The notes under the pieces were generated by a model. That model ran no database searches. It was given only the letters and a program-made list of their open reading frames with translations, and was not told the DNA's origin. A stretch of DNA of 64,000 nucleotides from Echiichthys vipera. Its lineage: Eukaryota; Chordata; Actinopteri; Perciformes; Trachinidae. The stretch lies in NCBI GenBank assembly GCA_963691815.1, contig OY829652.1:14851027-14915026 (forward strand), given 5' to 3'. The number at the start of each line of letters is the position of its first letter. The stretch's first letter is position 1. Both the position numbers and the translations under genes were made by a program. Below, one piece after another: positions 45,801 through 59,599 of this stretch.

Positions 45801-47590
45801 TTACACTTGACATTGATGCAAACTAAATCCACAGTGGGTCACAGTGGAGAAATACTGACATAAATGTAGTAAACAGCAAACTTATTAGGATCAAGTGGGG
45901 TCCTGTAGTGGTGGTATCAAACACAGACACTACAGACATAACATTGCTCTGAACTGAAAAATGGGTCTGTTGTCAAGTTGAAGAACACTGCTAATATAAT
46001 TTTACGAATGCATAACATTTTCACCAGCAGATGCACATGCAGTAGTTATGAACTATAACCCTGTAAACTGTACCATCCCCACGCTCATCTGTTAGCAAAT
46101 GCACAAAGTTTAGCTGATCCGTTCTATAAATGAAGTGTGAAGTCTGTAAAAAGATGAACAAATAAGCCACTTTTCTCTGCGGTGAATTTTGGATCAGTCC
46201 TAACTTGTTTGCAAATGTACATACAGCACAGTTATTGTGATTATGGAAACCACAGCTGTGTGGTTATTGTGCAGCAGGAACTGCAGTGCACTGGATACAT
46301 TTCATGCTGCTGTATCAAAGCTTCTGAAAGCCATTTCCCATAAACTCCCCCATGTTCCCACATGTGCTGTATGTTGTTTGATATGTATTATCATGTACTA
46401 TATCATAACTAGATATAAAAATAGAATTACTTCGGGTGAGGTGAATATTTGCCATTGATAAACACATTCAATAGAAACATGCTCTTATTAGGTGAATGAA
46501 ACGTTTGAGGAGGCTGTGTCTCCACAAGTGAAGTAAATGAAGAATACATTTTTGTGTATTACTTTTGTATTATTTGATCTTACCCTAATAGATATTAAAC
46601 AGTTATTGTTGCATCCTGCTTCATTATTTGACAAGTTTGCACACGGGTCCGTTGCTGTAGACGTAGAAGCACCATTGGTCTCTTCATTTAGGTTATTTTT
46701 ACATTTTACGAATGAAAAAGACTAAAAGAGAACTGCAAACACAGTCACAAAGCTTAAAACAATACAAGACTTTTCTTAGCTTGTAAAATAACAGACAGCC
46801 AACCTATAACAGCCTATCTAAAGTTTTTCTAAGCTTCATCTGCCCTCCAAATGTGAATTATGTATGGTTCCCTTTATTGAAACATTATAAATCTAATTTA
46901 GTGAGCTACTCTGAACAGAGAGGATCCTACTCTTGGTGAACATTACGTTGTTAGTGTGGAATCACAACAACTCCTAATTAATTATTTTGCTTTCGAGGAC
47001 AAAAGTAAATCCAATTCAAAAAGCATTTCCCCTCAAAATAAACATGTTGCATTCTGTAGTTAAACTCAGGCAGGAGGTATAATGTCTCAAGGTTACTTAG
47101 TTTCACACGTGCAGGATGTAATCTTTGTACATTGTTGTAGCATTAATTCTAATAAGGATGTGAATACCTCAACCACCTGGAAGGAGACGTCACCTGTTAT
47201 AATAAAAAATTATTTGAATATGGCAACTGCTTTGTGATAAAATTGTTAGTTTTTTGTCTAGGGGTTGCGGAGTTGTATGTTGATCTAATTGCTGACTATT
47301 TTCAAATTATTTGATAGTATATTAACTTCAATTCTGAGAGCCTCAATGGAAAATGGAGTTTTTTGCTCTCCCAAACTTGTCATTGTAAATATAAACATTC
47401 AGTGAGTACATGACAGATAAGTCTTTGATGTGAATTTGCACTTTTATACAAAATGAAATCATTATGAAAGTCGTGTCAGCAGTAAATTATTTTATTCATT
47501 TAATAAAATATCAATATCAGCCCATTACATCTGCAATCCATTAAGTAACAGTGAGAAAATAATACACAGGCACCCAAGTAAAACAGCAAT
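45800..47590. other. Intergenic between convergent genes, no gene seen
   Basis: AT-rich sequence between the 3' ends of scamp5 and ube2q2. I see no domain-bearing frames or repeats I can name. Confidence 0.45.
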
Positions 47591-49979
47591 AATCTTAAAA
47601 TTCTTTATTCATAAACTTGATGCAAGTTTACAAATTACTGTACATGGTCAAAATTTCTTCAAATGGAAAATGAGAAATAAAAGAAAACCCAAAAACGAGC
47701 CAACGGAGCCAGACTTGATCATGTATAGTTTGTGGCAGAAAATGAATTGTCAGTTGAGATAAATTAATCTTTTCAACACAGTCCAGTTAAAGAAGCGTGC
47801 AAGTCTATTCACCACGGCATGACTATTAAAACTCTGTTCGTCTCTGAATATCCCCTCTGACCAGAGTCCTGGTCAGACAACACAGGTCCTTCCAGTGAGG
47901 ACCCTTCTTGATAAAGACCCCTGGCGACTCATCCTCCCCTCAGCTACATCTGACGTGTAACAACGGGATGTGTGCCGAGAGAAACAAAAACAACAAATAT
48001 TTCCTGATCTTCAAATATTTGTTGTTATAATTGATTTTTCCAGGCACAAGATTGCCAGTTTTGCAAATATTTTTTTATCAGAAATATTTAAAGACCACAC
48101 ACTGAAATCAAATCTACTCGAGTACTTGGGATGAAAAGAAAACATTGAATACTACAGTGAGAATTGATGAGCCTGAACATGGGGTGGTCATCATGCCGCT
48201 GCAATCCCGTTAAAATCTTTCTGCAAATGTCCTTCCTCTTACATTGCTTGAATTAAGGGAAACATGTGGCCCATATTATTGTAAAGCATATTACATTTTC
48301 TGTTTTTGACATCAGATCAGTGTGTGAGTAATCCTAAATGTCAGTGGCACAGAGTTAATTAATCCCAGAAAATAACCCCAAACTCAACACGTACATGTAC
48401 AGACTCCCCTCCTAAGTATTGTTTGTTACCTGAGTTGCCATTCAAACATACTTCTGCAGACAGTGTTAACAAATAAACTGCAAAAGAGCCAATAGATTGA
48501 TAGATACAGTGTGTGTCCTGTAGTATGGGGAACAGCAGTAGTGATGGTGTACTGCGGTATATTGCATGGTCAAAGTAGAGTTTCATACAGAGTTTCAGAT
48601 CATTTTCTGAATAATCCTTGTTACACACCGAAAGCGCCACCGGAACATATTTATGGTTCATTGTTGTGGCAAAGGAAGCCCTGCAAATGGTGGATGTTTT
48701 AACTGCTGGCTGAGTAAACAGCAGAGAGGAGATGAATCCATCTGCATGTGACGTCATGTAACAGGGAAGCCTTTTCAAATTTAAAGTGGGCGGGGGAAAC
48801 CTCCACAATTAATGTTTGCCAGGAAGATATGACATAAAAATTTGCTGCTAAACTGGGAAAAATTATGAAAAAAAAACAAATCACATCTGAACACCCTTCA
48901 TTTATTTCCTCTTTAAAGCCAGTCCCAGTGCAAATCTGCTTGACTGTAATCAAATTCAGTTATCTTTTAAACCGCGGTCGAGACGAGGCTCCTGTGCAAC
49001 ATGGCGCCGTTGCACACATGGGGCTTCATTTTCAGATTCAAACTAGCCATCAACCTCTACAGCTATAATCAAGAGAAAGACAAATAGCCAAGCTGAGTGC
49101 TCACAGGGCCGTTGTGCAGAAATGAGGCAAATAGAGCTCTTTAGCTTCATTAGATCTGTTGAACCTATCTCCCGGTGGAAATATATCCTCTTCCAAAGAT
49201 ATGCAACATGCAGAATCTGAGATATTTCTTGTCCACTGGACTGGTTTATTTATCAACCACTGGTGGATTTGTTTATCGACAACAGTTCATCTTAGTTCGA
49301 CAACATCGCACAGTTTGATTCTGCTTGGCCCGATATTCTTCACATATTTAAAAAGTAAGAGCTAAAAGATACCGAGTTGTAGGTCATCTCAAGTTTAGGA
49401 TAAGCTTCCAAAATATGAGATGTTTTTATTTATTATCTCGGATGCTCAAATAATAAAAACAATTGCTGAATAATATTTCTACAAAATTTGCAATAATGTA
49501 CCAGTTCATTTCCAAAGGAAAATAAATGGGGGACAAAATTGTGGCCAATAAAGGTGCCATTAGGTGCCACATCAAGAGCTTCAGTATCAATCTTCTGTTA
49601 AAGTTCCCATTTAAGGAGGGGTAACTGTGTTTGTGAAGCCCACTTTGTCAAAGCAGCTAAAGAAAAAGCATTTCCCCACATTTAAAGGGAGAAAGGTTTT
49701 TTTTTTAAAAGACAAATGAGCATATGTAGAAAAACAGGACTAGTGATACCCTCATTTCCTCCTCCTCACTAAAACACAGAGGGGAGAAGCAAAACGATAC
49801 CAGAATAAAGTCTTTTCCTGGAGCGTGGCGAAGGAATACTTGTCAGATGAGCCAACAAGATGGTTTCCGCGAGAAAGATGATATATCCCCAGTTAAGTCA
49901 GAGGAGGGGGAGATATTCCAAAGAAAACAAGATACTTTGACCCAAAGACATGTTCCCAGTGCATAGTGGTAGTGGCTCC
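47590..49979 (-). other. ube2q2 3' UTR (minus strand)
   Basis: Extends from the ube2q2 stop codon to a minus-strand AATAAA at about 47603-47608. The end is inferred from that signal only. Frames within it are not recognised. Confidence 0.4.
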
Positions 49980-52900
49980 TTATCCATCCTCTTTAGGTGG
50001 TGTGTACCAGCCTGTAAACATGGAAAGAGAAAGCCTTTTGCCAACGGATCCCTTACAAGGTGTGTCTTCTGAGGCCCAAACATTTAGGACAATTTACTCA
50101 CCATTCTTTTCATGAATCTGCACAAGGGATTTGTACGACTGTTGTGCTCTGGCAAGATTGTACTGGTTCTGAAAAACAAATAATGTTCAGTCAGATGCAC
50201 AGAAATAGCTCACTAGCTACAATCAACGAAAAACTCACATCTGGAGGGGAAACTTTGCTGCATGTCATTCTCCATATATATATGTATGGTATGAGACATG
50301 TTTCCCTTCACTTGATTGCTACCGAAACACGACTGAAACACAATTAGGTGTCTAAGGGCCGCCGTATACTTCAGATGTACTACTTGTTTAATCATTAAAC
50401 CATACCAACCATACCACCCCCACATCAGTTACCTTATTGGCTCCAAACTGCACCCTGGCTTTTCCTTTAACCAGAGTTGCATTTATCTGCATTATAACAG
50501 ATTCTATGGAATAGGCACTGCTCCAGCCCTGAAAACACACACAAAACTATTGATTCTGCTGTTAAAGTTGAAGAAAATTAATGCCAAACCACGCATCAAA
50601 CTCATATACAGACCTGTTTTGTGAGAAGCTCCATGCACAAGGCCCCTCCTCCTAGAACATAACTGCAATGAAAAGATAAACGCTCAGTATAAAGGATAAG
50701 TGTTAAATAATATATATTAAATCAAGTATGAACATTAGATCAAGAAAGTGTTCACTTTTTTTGCAAATGTGTTGTACAAATTGTTTTCACAATATCTTGA
50801 TTTGTCTTGTGGGTGAGCCACTTGAATCTACAGACGGTTGTGAAGGCAACTTTTGGATGCGCCAAGAAATCTTTTAATTTTTTTCCCCAGGCAGATGTTT
50901 TTATGCCTATTATTAATAATAAGAACTCTTGAAGAATCTGCATGATTTGAGATGCATGGTGGATTTGTATCACAGAGTTAAAGCATTGAATTAAATGACA
51001 AAAGGTCTTGTTCAAATGCATTGCATGTATGGGGATGCTTTTTATTTACTTTTAAGAGTCAGAGATGATAATTTGCAGCCAGTCCTAAGCAAACCACATA
51101 GCCTGTGCTACACTGTAGTAGGGTTACATACTGTATTTATATCATGCAAATAAAATAAAGTCCACCCTGCACCTAAAACAGAGTTTTTCCTGAAAAATAC
51201 AGGACAGCACTTACACACAGTCGCACAATTTAGCCTACTGGTTGGCCTATATTATTTTAATTATAATTTCACATGTGAAGGTTGTTTAAAAGGCACACAT
51301 TTGTGCTGCGTGTATTTTCAGGGACTCTTTAAATTTTGGCCTAACATTTTATTTTATTTACAAATGCCACTAGCTTGATGAATAGGAAAAAGATGAATGG
51401 AGCAGTTACTTAAGTATCTTATTTACCTATTTTAAAAGGCAGTATAGCAATGACGCTGCTGAAATAAAGCTCAGAAAGACTGACCAACGTGTGATGTGCA
51501 TTGTTTTGGGAGATATGAATCATGACATATGACTATCTACAGTATTTCAACTCGCGGCTCCGGAGAGTACGCTGAAAAGATCGCTGTAAGTCCGTTCCGC
51601 GCCTCAGATTGAAAGCTAGTCCCTAAATTTCCAGGTTTTCCAGAATGTGTGGGAACCCTGCTAAAAGCAGAAAGTGATTCATTAAAGCCTGTGAATGTTC
51701 TCATTCATTGAAGAATTAGAAATAACGCTGTAAGCAAGCAAAGCACAGTATCAACACATCTGCAGCTGATAACAGCACCACATTTGATGCGAAACACTTC
51801 TCTCCCAAAAAACTTTAATATTCATCTCAAAACTGTGCGCATAACAAGAGTGAACTTTGTCCCAGTGACTGTGTACTTTCTTAAGAGCATTTCATATGCA
51901 AACTGGGCAGGGAGAGATCACAACATACTCACCCTCCGGAGAGCACAGGTGCAACAACCCGTACAAAAGGTGGGTCAAAGGGAAAATTATCCTGTCATAT
52001 GAAGACAAACAAAACAAAGCTTTAGTCTCAAGAAAACAATTTTCCCAAATAAAAAAAAAAACATATATTACTAAAGGACTCACTTTATAAGAGAAATTGA
52101 GAAGAATGTAGTCCACTCCTTCCTTTTCTTTTAAGACCTGCAAGTCACTATGTAATGGACTATCTGGGTCTACCCTGTAATAAAGAACAACAAGTCAAAT
52201 CTAACAAAAAAACACTACAACAAAATATTTGAAAATTTTAAAAGCAACTGAGTGTGAGAACTTACGTCCTTAACTTGATATGCCAATCATAAAGGCTGTC
52301 ACTGACTAGTTCGACTGAATAAATACCTGTGAAATATGTGACACAAACACAGAGCTTTACTTCCATCCGCTGAGGAAACGTTAAAACCGAATAAACAAAG
52401 TTATTACTGTGGGGAAATGTTGAATTTCTGTCACCTGTCTTGTAACTCTGTGATCTGTAGATCTCCCTGAGTTCCTTCATTAGGCGGTCTGAGGCTTGCA
52501 CAGAACCAGACACTGCACCCTGCAATACAAACCACAAAAGTAAGACACACAGATGGTAGGACACCTGGACCAATAAGATAGTGTACATTATAAAAGGTGG
52601 GCAGGGCTACATCTGGGCAAACAGAGATCCTGATGAGAAAGTCCTGTACAATTGAACAGCATGTACAGACAACCCTGTCCATTGACAGCATCATAAATTG
52701 AGCATTTTCTTCACCTAAAAGGAAAACCAATTCTCCTTGAGTGAAAAAAAAAACATAAGCCCATATGAGAAACCTTTGATCATAAAGTGTGCCTTCATAG
52801 AATCATAATAAATTCAGCAATTTTTAATCAGTTCAGTTTTGTATCCGTTTGGAACGACTAAAGTTTGGTGTTTTGTTCCTGATTTCAGAAGGCATCTTTT

Positions 52901-55900
52901 ATCCACTGTGCTGCTTGATGATGTTGGACTGCGTTGCTGCAAAAGTTGAGAGCCAACTAAACTTTGCGCTGGACAGCCTAGCATTTTATTCTGCTGGAGC
53001 CCTCTGCTGCATCAGCCACACTGTGTCAGCAGTGAAAGGAACGATGAGTCTGCGTTTTGGACGCAGTGCTACTGTTGATCTGAACATGGTGAGACTGACA
53101 GAAGAAATAAAAAAGAAGAATGTGTGTCTAGTGGCTAGAGCATAATCCAACAGTACTTTGAAACCAGGTTTGGGTTCCAATAAACTGTTCCATTTTGCCA
53201 AATTGTCTTTGGCTACAATATCCACATCAAATTTTTTTATCAGTACAGGGAAATGTATAAAATGTCCATAAAGCAGGGATTTAATCCACCTTATATATCT
53301 AGTGTTGCTGATCTCATTTTTAGGTTGATAGTTGATAGACATGTGAACATTATCTTATTTGCAGTACCTTCTCAGCAAACAAAATGTGATTACAGATCTC
53401 AATTGACTTTGAGTTTTAATCCTCGTTTCCACCAAGCAGTCCAGTTCAGTTCAGTTCGTTACACCGTAGAGTTATTTTTGCGTTTCCATGCAAAAGTTCC
53501 TCTGCATCGTCGGTAAACAGGAAATACAGGGAGAGCTGGATGGAGCAGTTAGGAATGAAATGGGTATTAAGCTCATATCTCAGCGCATGGCTGTGGGCGG
53601 CTTCTACTGCACATCAGACCAGTGCAGGAGGAAATGTAAAAACTAAAACAAAACAAAACACACTACTTACAGGCTTTTAACATCCAGTAACAACACTATC
53701 TATATGTAATAGTACTATCAAACAGTTCTAGTGTTTAGAAACGTGTCTGTACAGGTTATGCATGGTTATAATTATGTATTACTTCCGTTACCTATAAATG
53801 TGAAACCTAATTAGATTTAATTTTAGGATTTGAAAGGATTTGGATTTGATACTGGTTTCAGATTCAATTAAATGCTATCCAGAAGACTCCCATGTTTTGT
53901 GATGAGTTATACTGAGGTCGTTGCCAAAAGTTAACATTCAAATGAGAATTTTCCTCCACTATGTTACAGCCACCAAAGCAGACTTAATAAAGAAAAACAT
54001 GACCCACATAAGCACATACATTCAGGTGATCCTGTCTCTGGTTTTTACGAATCTTCTCCAAGATGGCCAGGTTTTCTTTTTCTATCCCGTCATCTTCTGA
54101 CTTTTTTCCATCAACTGGCTCCTCTTCTTTCATGTCGTAATGGTCCAGGTCTTGGTCCAGGTCAATGTCCTGCTGTCAGTGTATGAATTATGTTTAGAAC
54201 CAGGATGTAAAATAACTTTGACCTTTAAGGTATGAAGAGTATGGATTCACGGAACTGTCATTTATACATGTAGGTAGGTACCTCTGCCATTTCTTCCTCC
54301 TCTTCCTCTTCAGATGTCACCTCATCTGATGGCCCATTCTGCAGTGTGGTGAAACATTGTAAGTTGACAAACAGCGAGTTTTCAAAAGCAACAAAAAGAG
54401 TTGAATTTTGCTTTAAGTGAGTACCTTTCGCTCCTGGGTAATCGGACCAGGGGGTAGAGGCTGGTCGAGCATTTCTACATCTGGATGTTGTGGCAGGTTG
54501 TAAAGCCGGCAGAGATCACAAATGAGGCGCTTCAACTGCTGAAGGAGCTGCATGGGAAATCAGCAAGATAAATAAACTTGTGACACGTGGCATTCCCATT
54601 TTGTAAGCCCCTATGACGCTGGATCCACATTAGTCACGGACTCATTAATAGGTAAGCCGATTAATTAACAAAAATGTCCGCAGATACAAGCCTTCAACAA
54701 GCTAAACTAACCTAAAGGTACCAAAAAACTATTGTATGGACATCTCCAGCCTCCACTCCTACAAGTAAAATATTGTTCAGATTTGACATTTGGGATGGTT
54801 GTGGGACGATAAGCAGGTGTGAAGCCTTTCATGGAACATTTTGAAAACGACACAACTACAACTAAACACAGACTAAACAGAGACAATGCAGACAATATCA
54901 TCGTGAAATCAATGCTCATTTAAGTTTAGCAATTTTGTGTGTCATTTGTTATTGCTAAATTGTATTTTATCTGATACGAAAAAACAACAAAATGATACCG
55001 TCATTATACATTGGTCACTCTGCTCTACAAATATCAGTATCAACCATTGAAAAACTCATATCTATCGACCACTAATCCACATCAGCAAATTTACCAATGT
55101 GCTGCCTTTTCTCACATCCTCTAAGCGCTCCAACACTTCAGCCAGACTGGGATCATCAGAGTCAACAAACCATATTGGGGGTGTTGAGGGATAGGATTCC
55201 TGCAACAGAGAAAACAGGAGGATATGGAAATTTAGACAGTCATGCTTGTATGTTAATGGTTTTATTGTCTACAGATTGTATATAACACTTAAGAGGACAA
55301 CACAGCTTTTCTGAAACCAAAATGTTGCCCAGGGATAGAAAGTCTACTTAAAATGTTAACGTTTATTCCAAAGGTATAAATGATTTTAGACCGAATGTCT
55401 TAGCCCCCACAAACACCCACTGAACAAAGGATTTGTCTACTGTCCGCTGTAGAGCAAGAGTATCACCTGCACTGGACGACAAGTGACTGAGTGCTGTGCT
55501 AAACCTTCAACTGGACCGTAATTCGTTTTTTTTAATCATGTGTGGCCTTGTGTTTACATGACTGAAGATGCAAATAATGAATTATAAAGAGCTAATTCTA
55601 AATCCCAGGAAAATCATGGTATAGTAGAGGAAAAAAAAATACAGATTGTGTAATCTATCAAATAATCTCAAGCTGTGTAGTATGTGCGGTATGCATGTAA
55701 TTTATTAGTAATATTTTCCGTGGTAAGGATCCCATGTCCAATTTCAAGAACACAAAATAACCACATTTGCACATAATTATACAGCATTGGTGAGGTTTAG
55801 CTATAAAGCTACAGATGTGTTAGGGTATGACTCTGGGAGTGTATCATACAGCATCATGTTATATATATGCATTGGATGCCAAAGATGGGAAAGACTTCCA

Positions 55901-58258
55901 CGTTAATTAATTACAAACATACGTCATTGGTCACAAGACTCAAGCTGCTGTATCATTTTGTTAGTCATGCAAGGGTTTAAAGTACTGCACATTCATGACA
56001 ATGTTGCCCTATAACTGTACAATTTGACCTTAACTGGGTGACATATGGCATCAATGTTCGGTTTTCAGACAATTCTGTGTTTCAGGCATCCAAGTCAGTC
56101 ATATCTGAGCTTTCAGAAAAGTACTGTTAGCATAATTATATGTTGAAGTGAATGCTATTTTGAGCACTAACCATCATTAATGCAAATTCAAAAAAGACAC
56201 TCAGGGACAGGACTGATTTAATTTTTTACAAGCCATGACTGTGTTCCCCCAAAATCGAGCATAAGTGTTACTGTGTGTGTTAGTGTGTGTGTGTGTGTTT
56301 AGAGGACAGGACGTGGTCAGGATGTTAGGATTGTGTGTGAATGATGTGAACCATACACCTGAACCATACAAATAGAGGTTTTTGATTGATGGATGGATTG
56401 ATTTGTTTATTTCAAATATGTAAATACATATTAAAGCAAAAACAATATATATATTAATAATAAAGCAAAATGGCGGCACCACTGCTAGCAGACAAAAGAA
56501 TATATAAAAAAATAAAAAAACGCATACAAAAAACAATTCAAGCAAAGAAAAATTAAATTCACATATTCGAAAAGGAGTGGGAAGAAGTATAACTTATGTA
56601 ATCCCACCCCTTCTCCATAATTAGTAGTATTTAATTATTTATAGTATATATAATAATTACACATTATAATATATATTAATCACCACTGGTGACAAGAGTG
56701 GGCCTCAGTTGTTAGTGACATAATTTACACGGTATATCGTAAGATTGAAGTTTATCTACATTACTAATATATGTACACGGCTTCAAGGAGTTGGTGTTTT
56801 GTCTATATAAAACAAAATGATAGGAGCCTGTTTAATATATTTAGTGTCACAGCCACAAAGCAGGTAACTAAGACATGGAAACAGCTAGCGCCACCAACTT
56901 TAGTATTATGGCTTTTAACTGTACAACAAACTTTGCACATGGAAAGATTAACTTTAACAATTAGGGCCCAAGAAGAAAAGTGGAGCAGGATTTATGCTGA
57001 GGCTAGACTCCTAAAAATATATTCACTAAGGAGTAAATAGGAACAAACCCTCACATTTTACTTTATAAATTAATATTCTTTTACTGTCTCTTTGAATGTA
57101 CTTGTTTACTTGCCTATTTTATTTATTTACATGTTTAATTACTCTGTATTCAATGCTCGCAATTCAGTGTCAGTGTCTTTTGGGAGCTATCTTTAAATTT
57201 ATGTTCACATGTAGAATTTTTTATTAGGATTTATTGTGTACAAAATGTGTCTAAAACTCAAAAAATGAAGTAAGACAAAAGAAAAAAAAAAAGAAGTTGG
57301 TGTTAAAATTAATTAAAAACAAGTACCAGGCCCATTTTGACGGTATCTAACGTTAACAAAATAAATTTACAGCTAAGCTCACATTATCATTATTTGGTAA
57401 AGCGAAGTATAACACAGTGCAGACTCCTTCATATCTACACAACATATTTTGTACGTCACAGCTTTAATATAAGTTCGCCACAGGGATCTGTCTATTTACT
57501 GAAAATGCAGAAAACAACATTACATATAACCGCTTATATTTAACGTTCAAAGATGTGAAGAGGACATTCAGTAGTATGTATTTTTTAAAAATACATATAC
57601 GTACACACATATAATTATATATACATACGTATATAACGTTATATATGTCGTAAACAGCTGTGGTTTTGTTAAAGCCTCCCCATGACTAAGCTAAATAACG
57701 TTAAAATGAAACTAGATACGGTTCAATAGTTGGAAAGTTAGCAGCCGTTGCACTGCGAACAGTCACGCAGTTATTGTGGCTAACAAGGCGAGCTAGCATC
57801 AGTTACTTTCAGTTGACGTTAACTAACGGCTAACAAGAAGCTACCGCAGCGTCGTTACTATACGACGTTTTCTTGTACACTTTCTTCAAAGTGAATTTAA
57901 CACTGGGGCTGTGTTGTTTTTTATGAATCACTGAGGTTACTCGGATCTCGATGGCTTCAAACACAACATGGGAATAAAAAGCTTAACACTTTAATCGTAG
58001 TTAATTTGTAAACACGGAACCTTCCGCGGAATGATTTGGTTTCAGTCGATAGTCAGTGGCTGGGCTAGCTTGTGTGCGCAGAGCTGGCCCTGGACTCACC
58101 GTGATGTTGCAGTGAATGATCAGCAGCTTCTCTCCCGTTACGTTGAATTGGCAACTGAGTTCGTCGGGTTTCCAGTCAATTATTCTGAATCGTTCATGGT
58201 TTGGGTCAAAAATTGACTCCAAAAACTTCAATTCGGCCTTCAGCCCCGAAACCGACAT
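49980..58258 (-). CDS. ube2q2: Ubiquitin-conjugating enzyme E2 Q2
   Basis: E2 enzyme that accepts ubiquitin from E1 on a catalytic cysteine. Thirteen coding exons on the minus strand: 58100-58258, 55095-55199, 54425-54547, 54282-54338, 54020-54172, 52435-52519, 52266-52326, 52084-52174, 51933-51991, 50614-50662, 50433-50528, 50102-50168, 49980-50011, giving 378 aa (human 375). An N-terminal RWD-like domain ([39 protein letters not shown]) is followed by an acidic linker ([26 protein letters not shown]). The UBC fold carries the catalytic Cys307 in [15 protein letters not shown], and the C-terminus is [13 protein letters not shown]2Q1 is less likely because it has a long extra N-terminus that is absent here. 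Intron 1 is the largest (2.9 kb) and holds a dispersed repeat. Confidence 0.95.
56380..56640. repeat. Dispersed LINE/SINE-like repeat in ube2q2 intron 1
   Basis: TGATGGATGGATTG, GTTTATTTCAAATATGTAAA and, at the other end, AAAAGGAGTGGGAAGAAGTA and CCCACCCCTTCTCC are words of a common teleost repeat. A short TG run precedes it at about 56274-56300. Confidence 0.5.
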
Positions 58259-58399
58259 CTTCTACTCATCTCAAACCACCAGGCCGCTGGCAGAGGGGGA
58301 AGTCGGGGCGGAATGTGACCGCGCAGTTGAGTCGGGTCTACGGATCTCGCACATTAGCGTGAGAACAACAACAAAGGGCTGGAGGGTTAGGTCTTTGGT

Positions 58400-58599
58400 G
58401 AACACTGTCAGTGTTTGACAGTTAAGACACAACAAATTAACTTAATGATATTTTAGTTTTATTGTTTGTTGTGTTATTTTATTATCATTAAATTACATGA
58501 TGATTTGTGATTTTATTTGGCACAAATTTGCTCACAACCCATGGGAGCCTATAAAAAGAAGATAGACTAAAAACTAACTTAAGCATAAATACAGTAGAC

Positions 58600-58600
<1 letters not shown>
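58400..58600. other. ube2q2 upstream flank
   Basis: Upstream of the ube2q2 start on its strand. The first 130 bp after 58258 are moderately GC-rich and are the probable promoter; no clear box is identified. Confidence 0.35.
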
Positions 58601-58676
<76 letters not shown>

Positions 58677-58713
58677 GTGTATATATATATTAATTTTTAT
58701 TTTTATTTTTTTT

Positions 58714-58759
<46 letters not shown>

Positions 58760-58870
58760 GTGTGTATATATATATATATTTCTTTTATTTGTTTTATTTT
58801 ATATATATATATATATATATACATGTGTGTGTATATATATATATATACGTGTGTGTATGTGTATGAATAT
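58601..58870. repeat. Compound TA/TG satellite with higher-order units
   Basis: Long TA runs alternate with TACATGTGTGTATATA and with a TTTTATTTTTATTTT-type spacer. The order TA-run, ACATGTGT, TA-run, T-rich spacer occurs about three times, so the array has a higher-order period as well as the dinucleotide one. Frames of IYIYIY type are artefacts. Confidence 0.9.
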
Positions 58871-59139
58871 GTATTTGATTAATTGCAAATTTCTTTTTGA
58901 AGTTCCACCTCAACAGCACACTATCAACTGCATTATTATTTAAAGGTGTTGTGTTTTACTTTATACTATGCTCACATCTTTTCTATTGCTTAATAAAAGT
59001 GTGTATCATGAAATTACCATAAACTTACTGACTTAAAAAAAACATTATATTAACGCAGTAGTGGTTTGTTTCTGGGCATCTTGGTGAAATATAATAAAGC
59101 TACCATTAGTGTGCTCTGCAGGCTACTTGATGGGAACTT

Positions 59140-59560
59140 TCAGGCGAGGGGGGGCCCAGCCATGGCTGGATTACGGACTGGGCAAGTGGGGCCAGTGCAC
59201 TGGGAGCTTGGACTGCCAGGGGGCCTCCAAGCCTCAGGCCGTGTGCGGTGCTTGGCCCAACACTTCTGAAGGAAGTTGAACGCCAGGGCCCTCACTTCGC
59301 ACTCAGCACAAGCTGACCACTGAGGCCCCTGAGTGCTTATAACAGGAGCTAACCACTAGGGCCCCTAAGCACTTTCAATGGCGGGCCCAAAGAGCCCTTG
59401 GTGAAGCTAAGCTGACTACTAGGGCCCCTGGGTCCCTCAGCACCTACAGTTTGAGGGTCCCTGGGCCTCTCTACGCTTAAAGCTGATCAATGACCAGTAA
59501 GGCCCCTAAGCCCCTGGGTGCATACATAAAGTGTAACACCTTGGCCCCTTGGTACATACA
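59140..59560. repeat. GC-rich degenerate minisatellite
   Basis: The phrase AAGCTGACCACT(A/G)GGGCCCCT(G/A)AG with variants recurs about five or six times, spaced roughly 45-65 bp. The composition is strikingly GC-rich in an AT-rich neighbourhood. No coding function is supported. Confidence 0.55.
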
Positions 59561-59599
59561 GTACATGTTTAAAACAAGATAATCTCAGAGAGAACAGTG

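Noticed and set aside
48359..48808. 149-codon minus-strand frame as an extra gene
   Set aside because: It lies in the probable ube2q2 3' UTR, has no recognisable motif and lacks coding-like composition.
52849..53145. Plus-strand 98-codon frame
   Set aside because: It lies in a ube2q2 intron with no domain, acceptor or donor pattern.
58675..58943. Two overlapping IYIY-rich frames
   Set aside because: They are translations of the TA/TG array with no domain or splice context.
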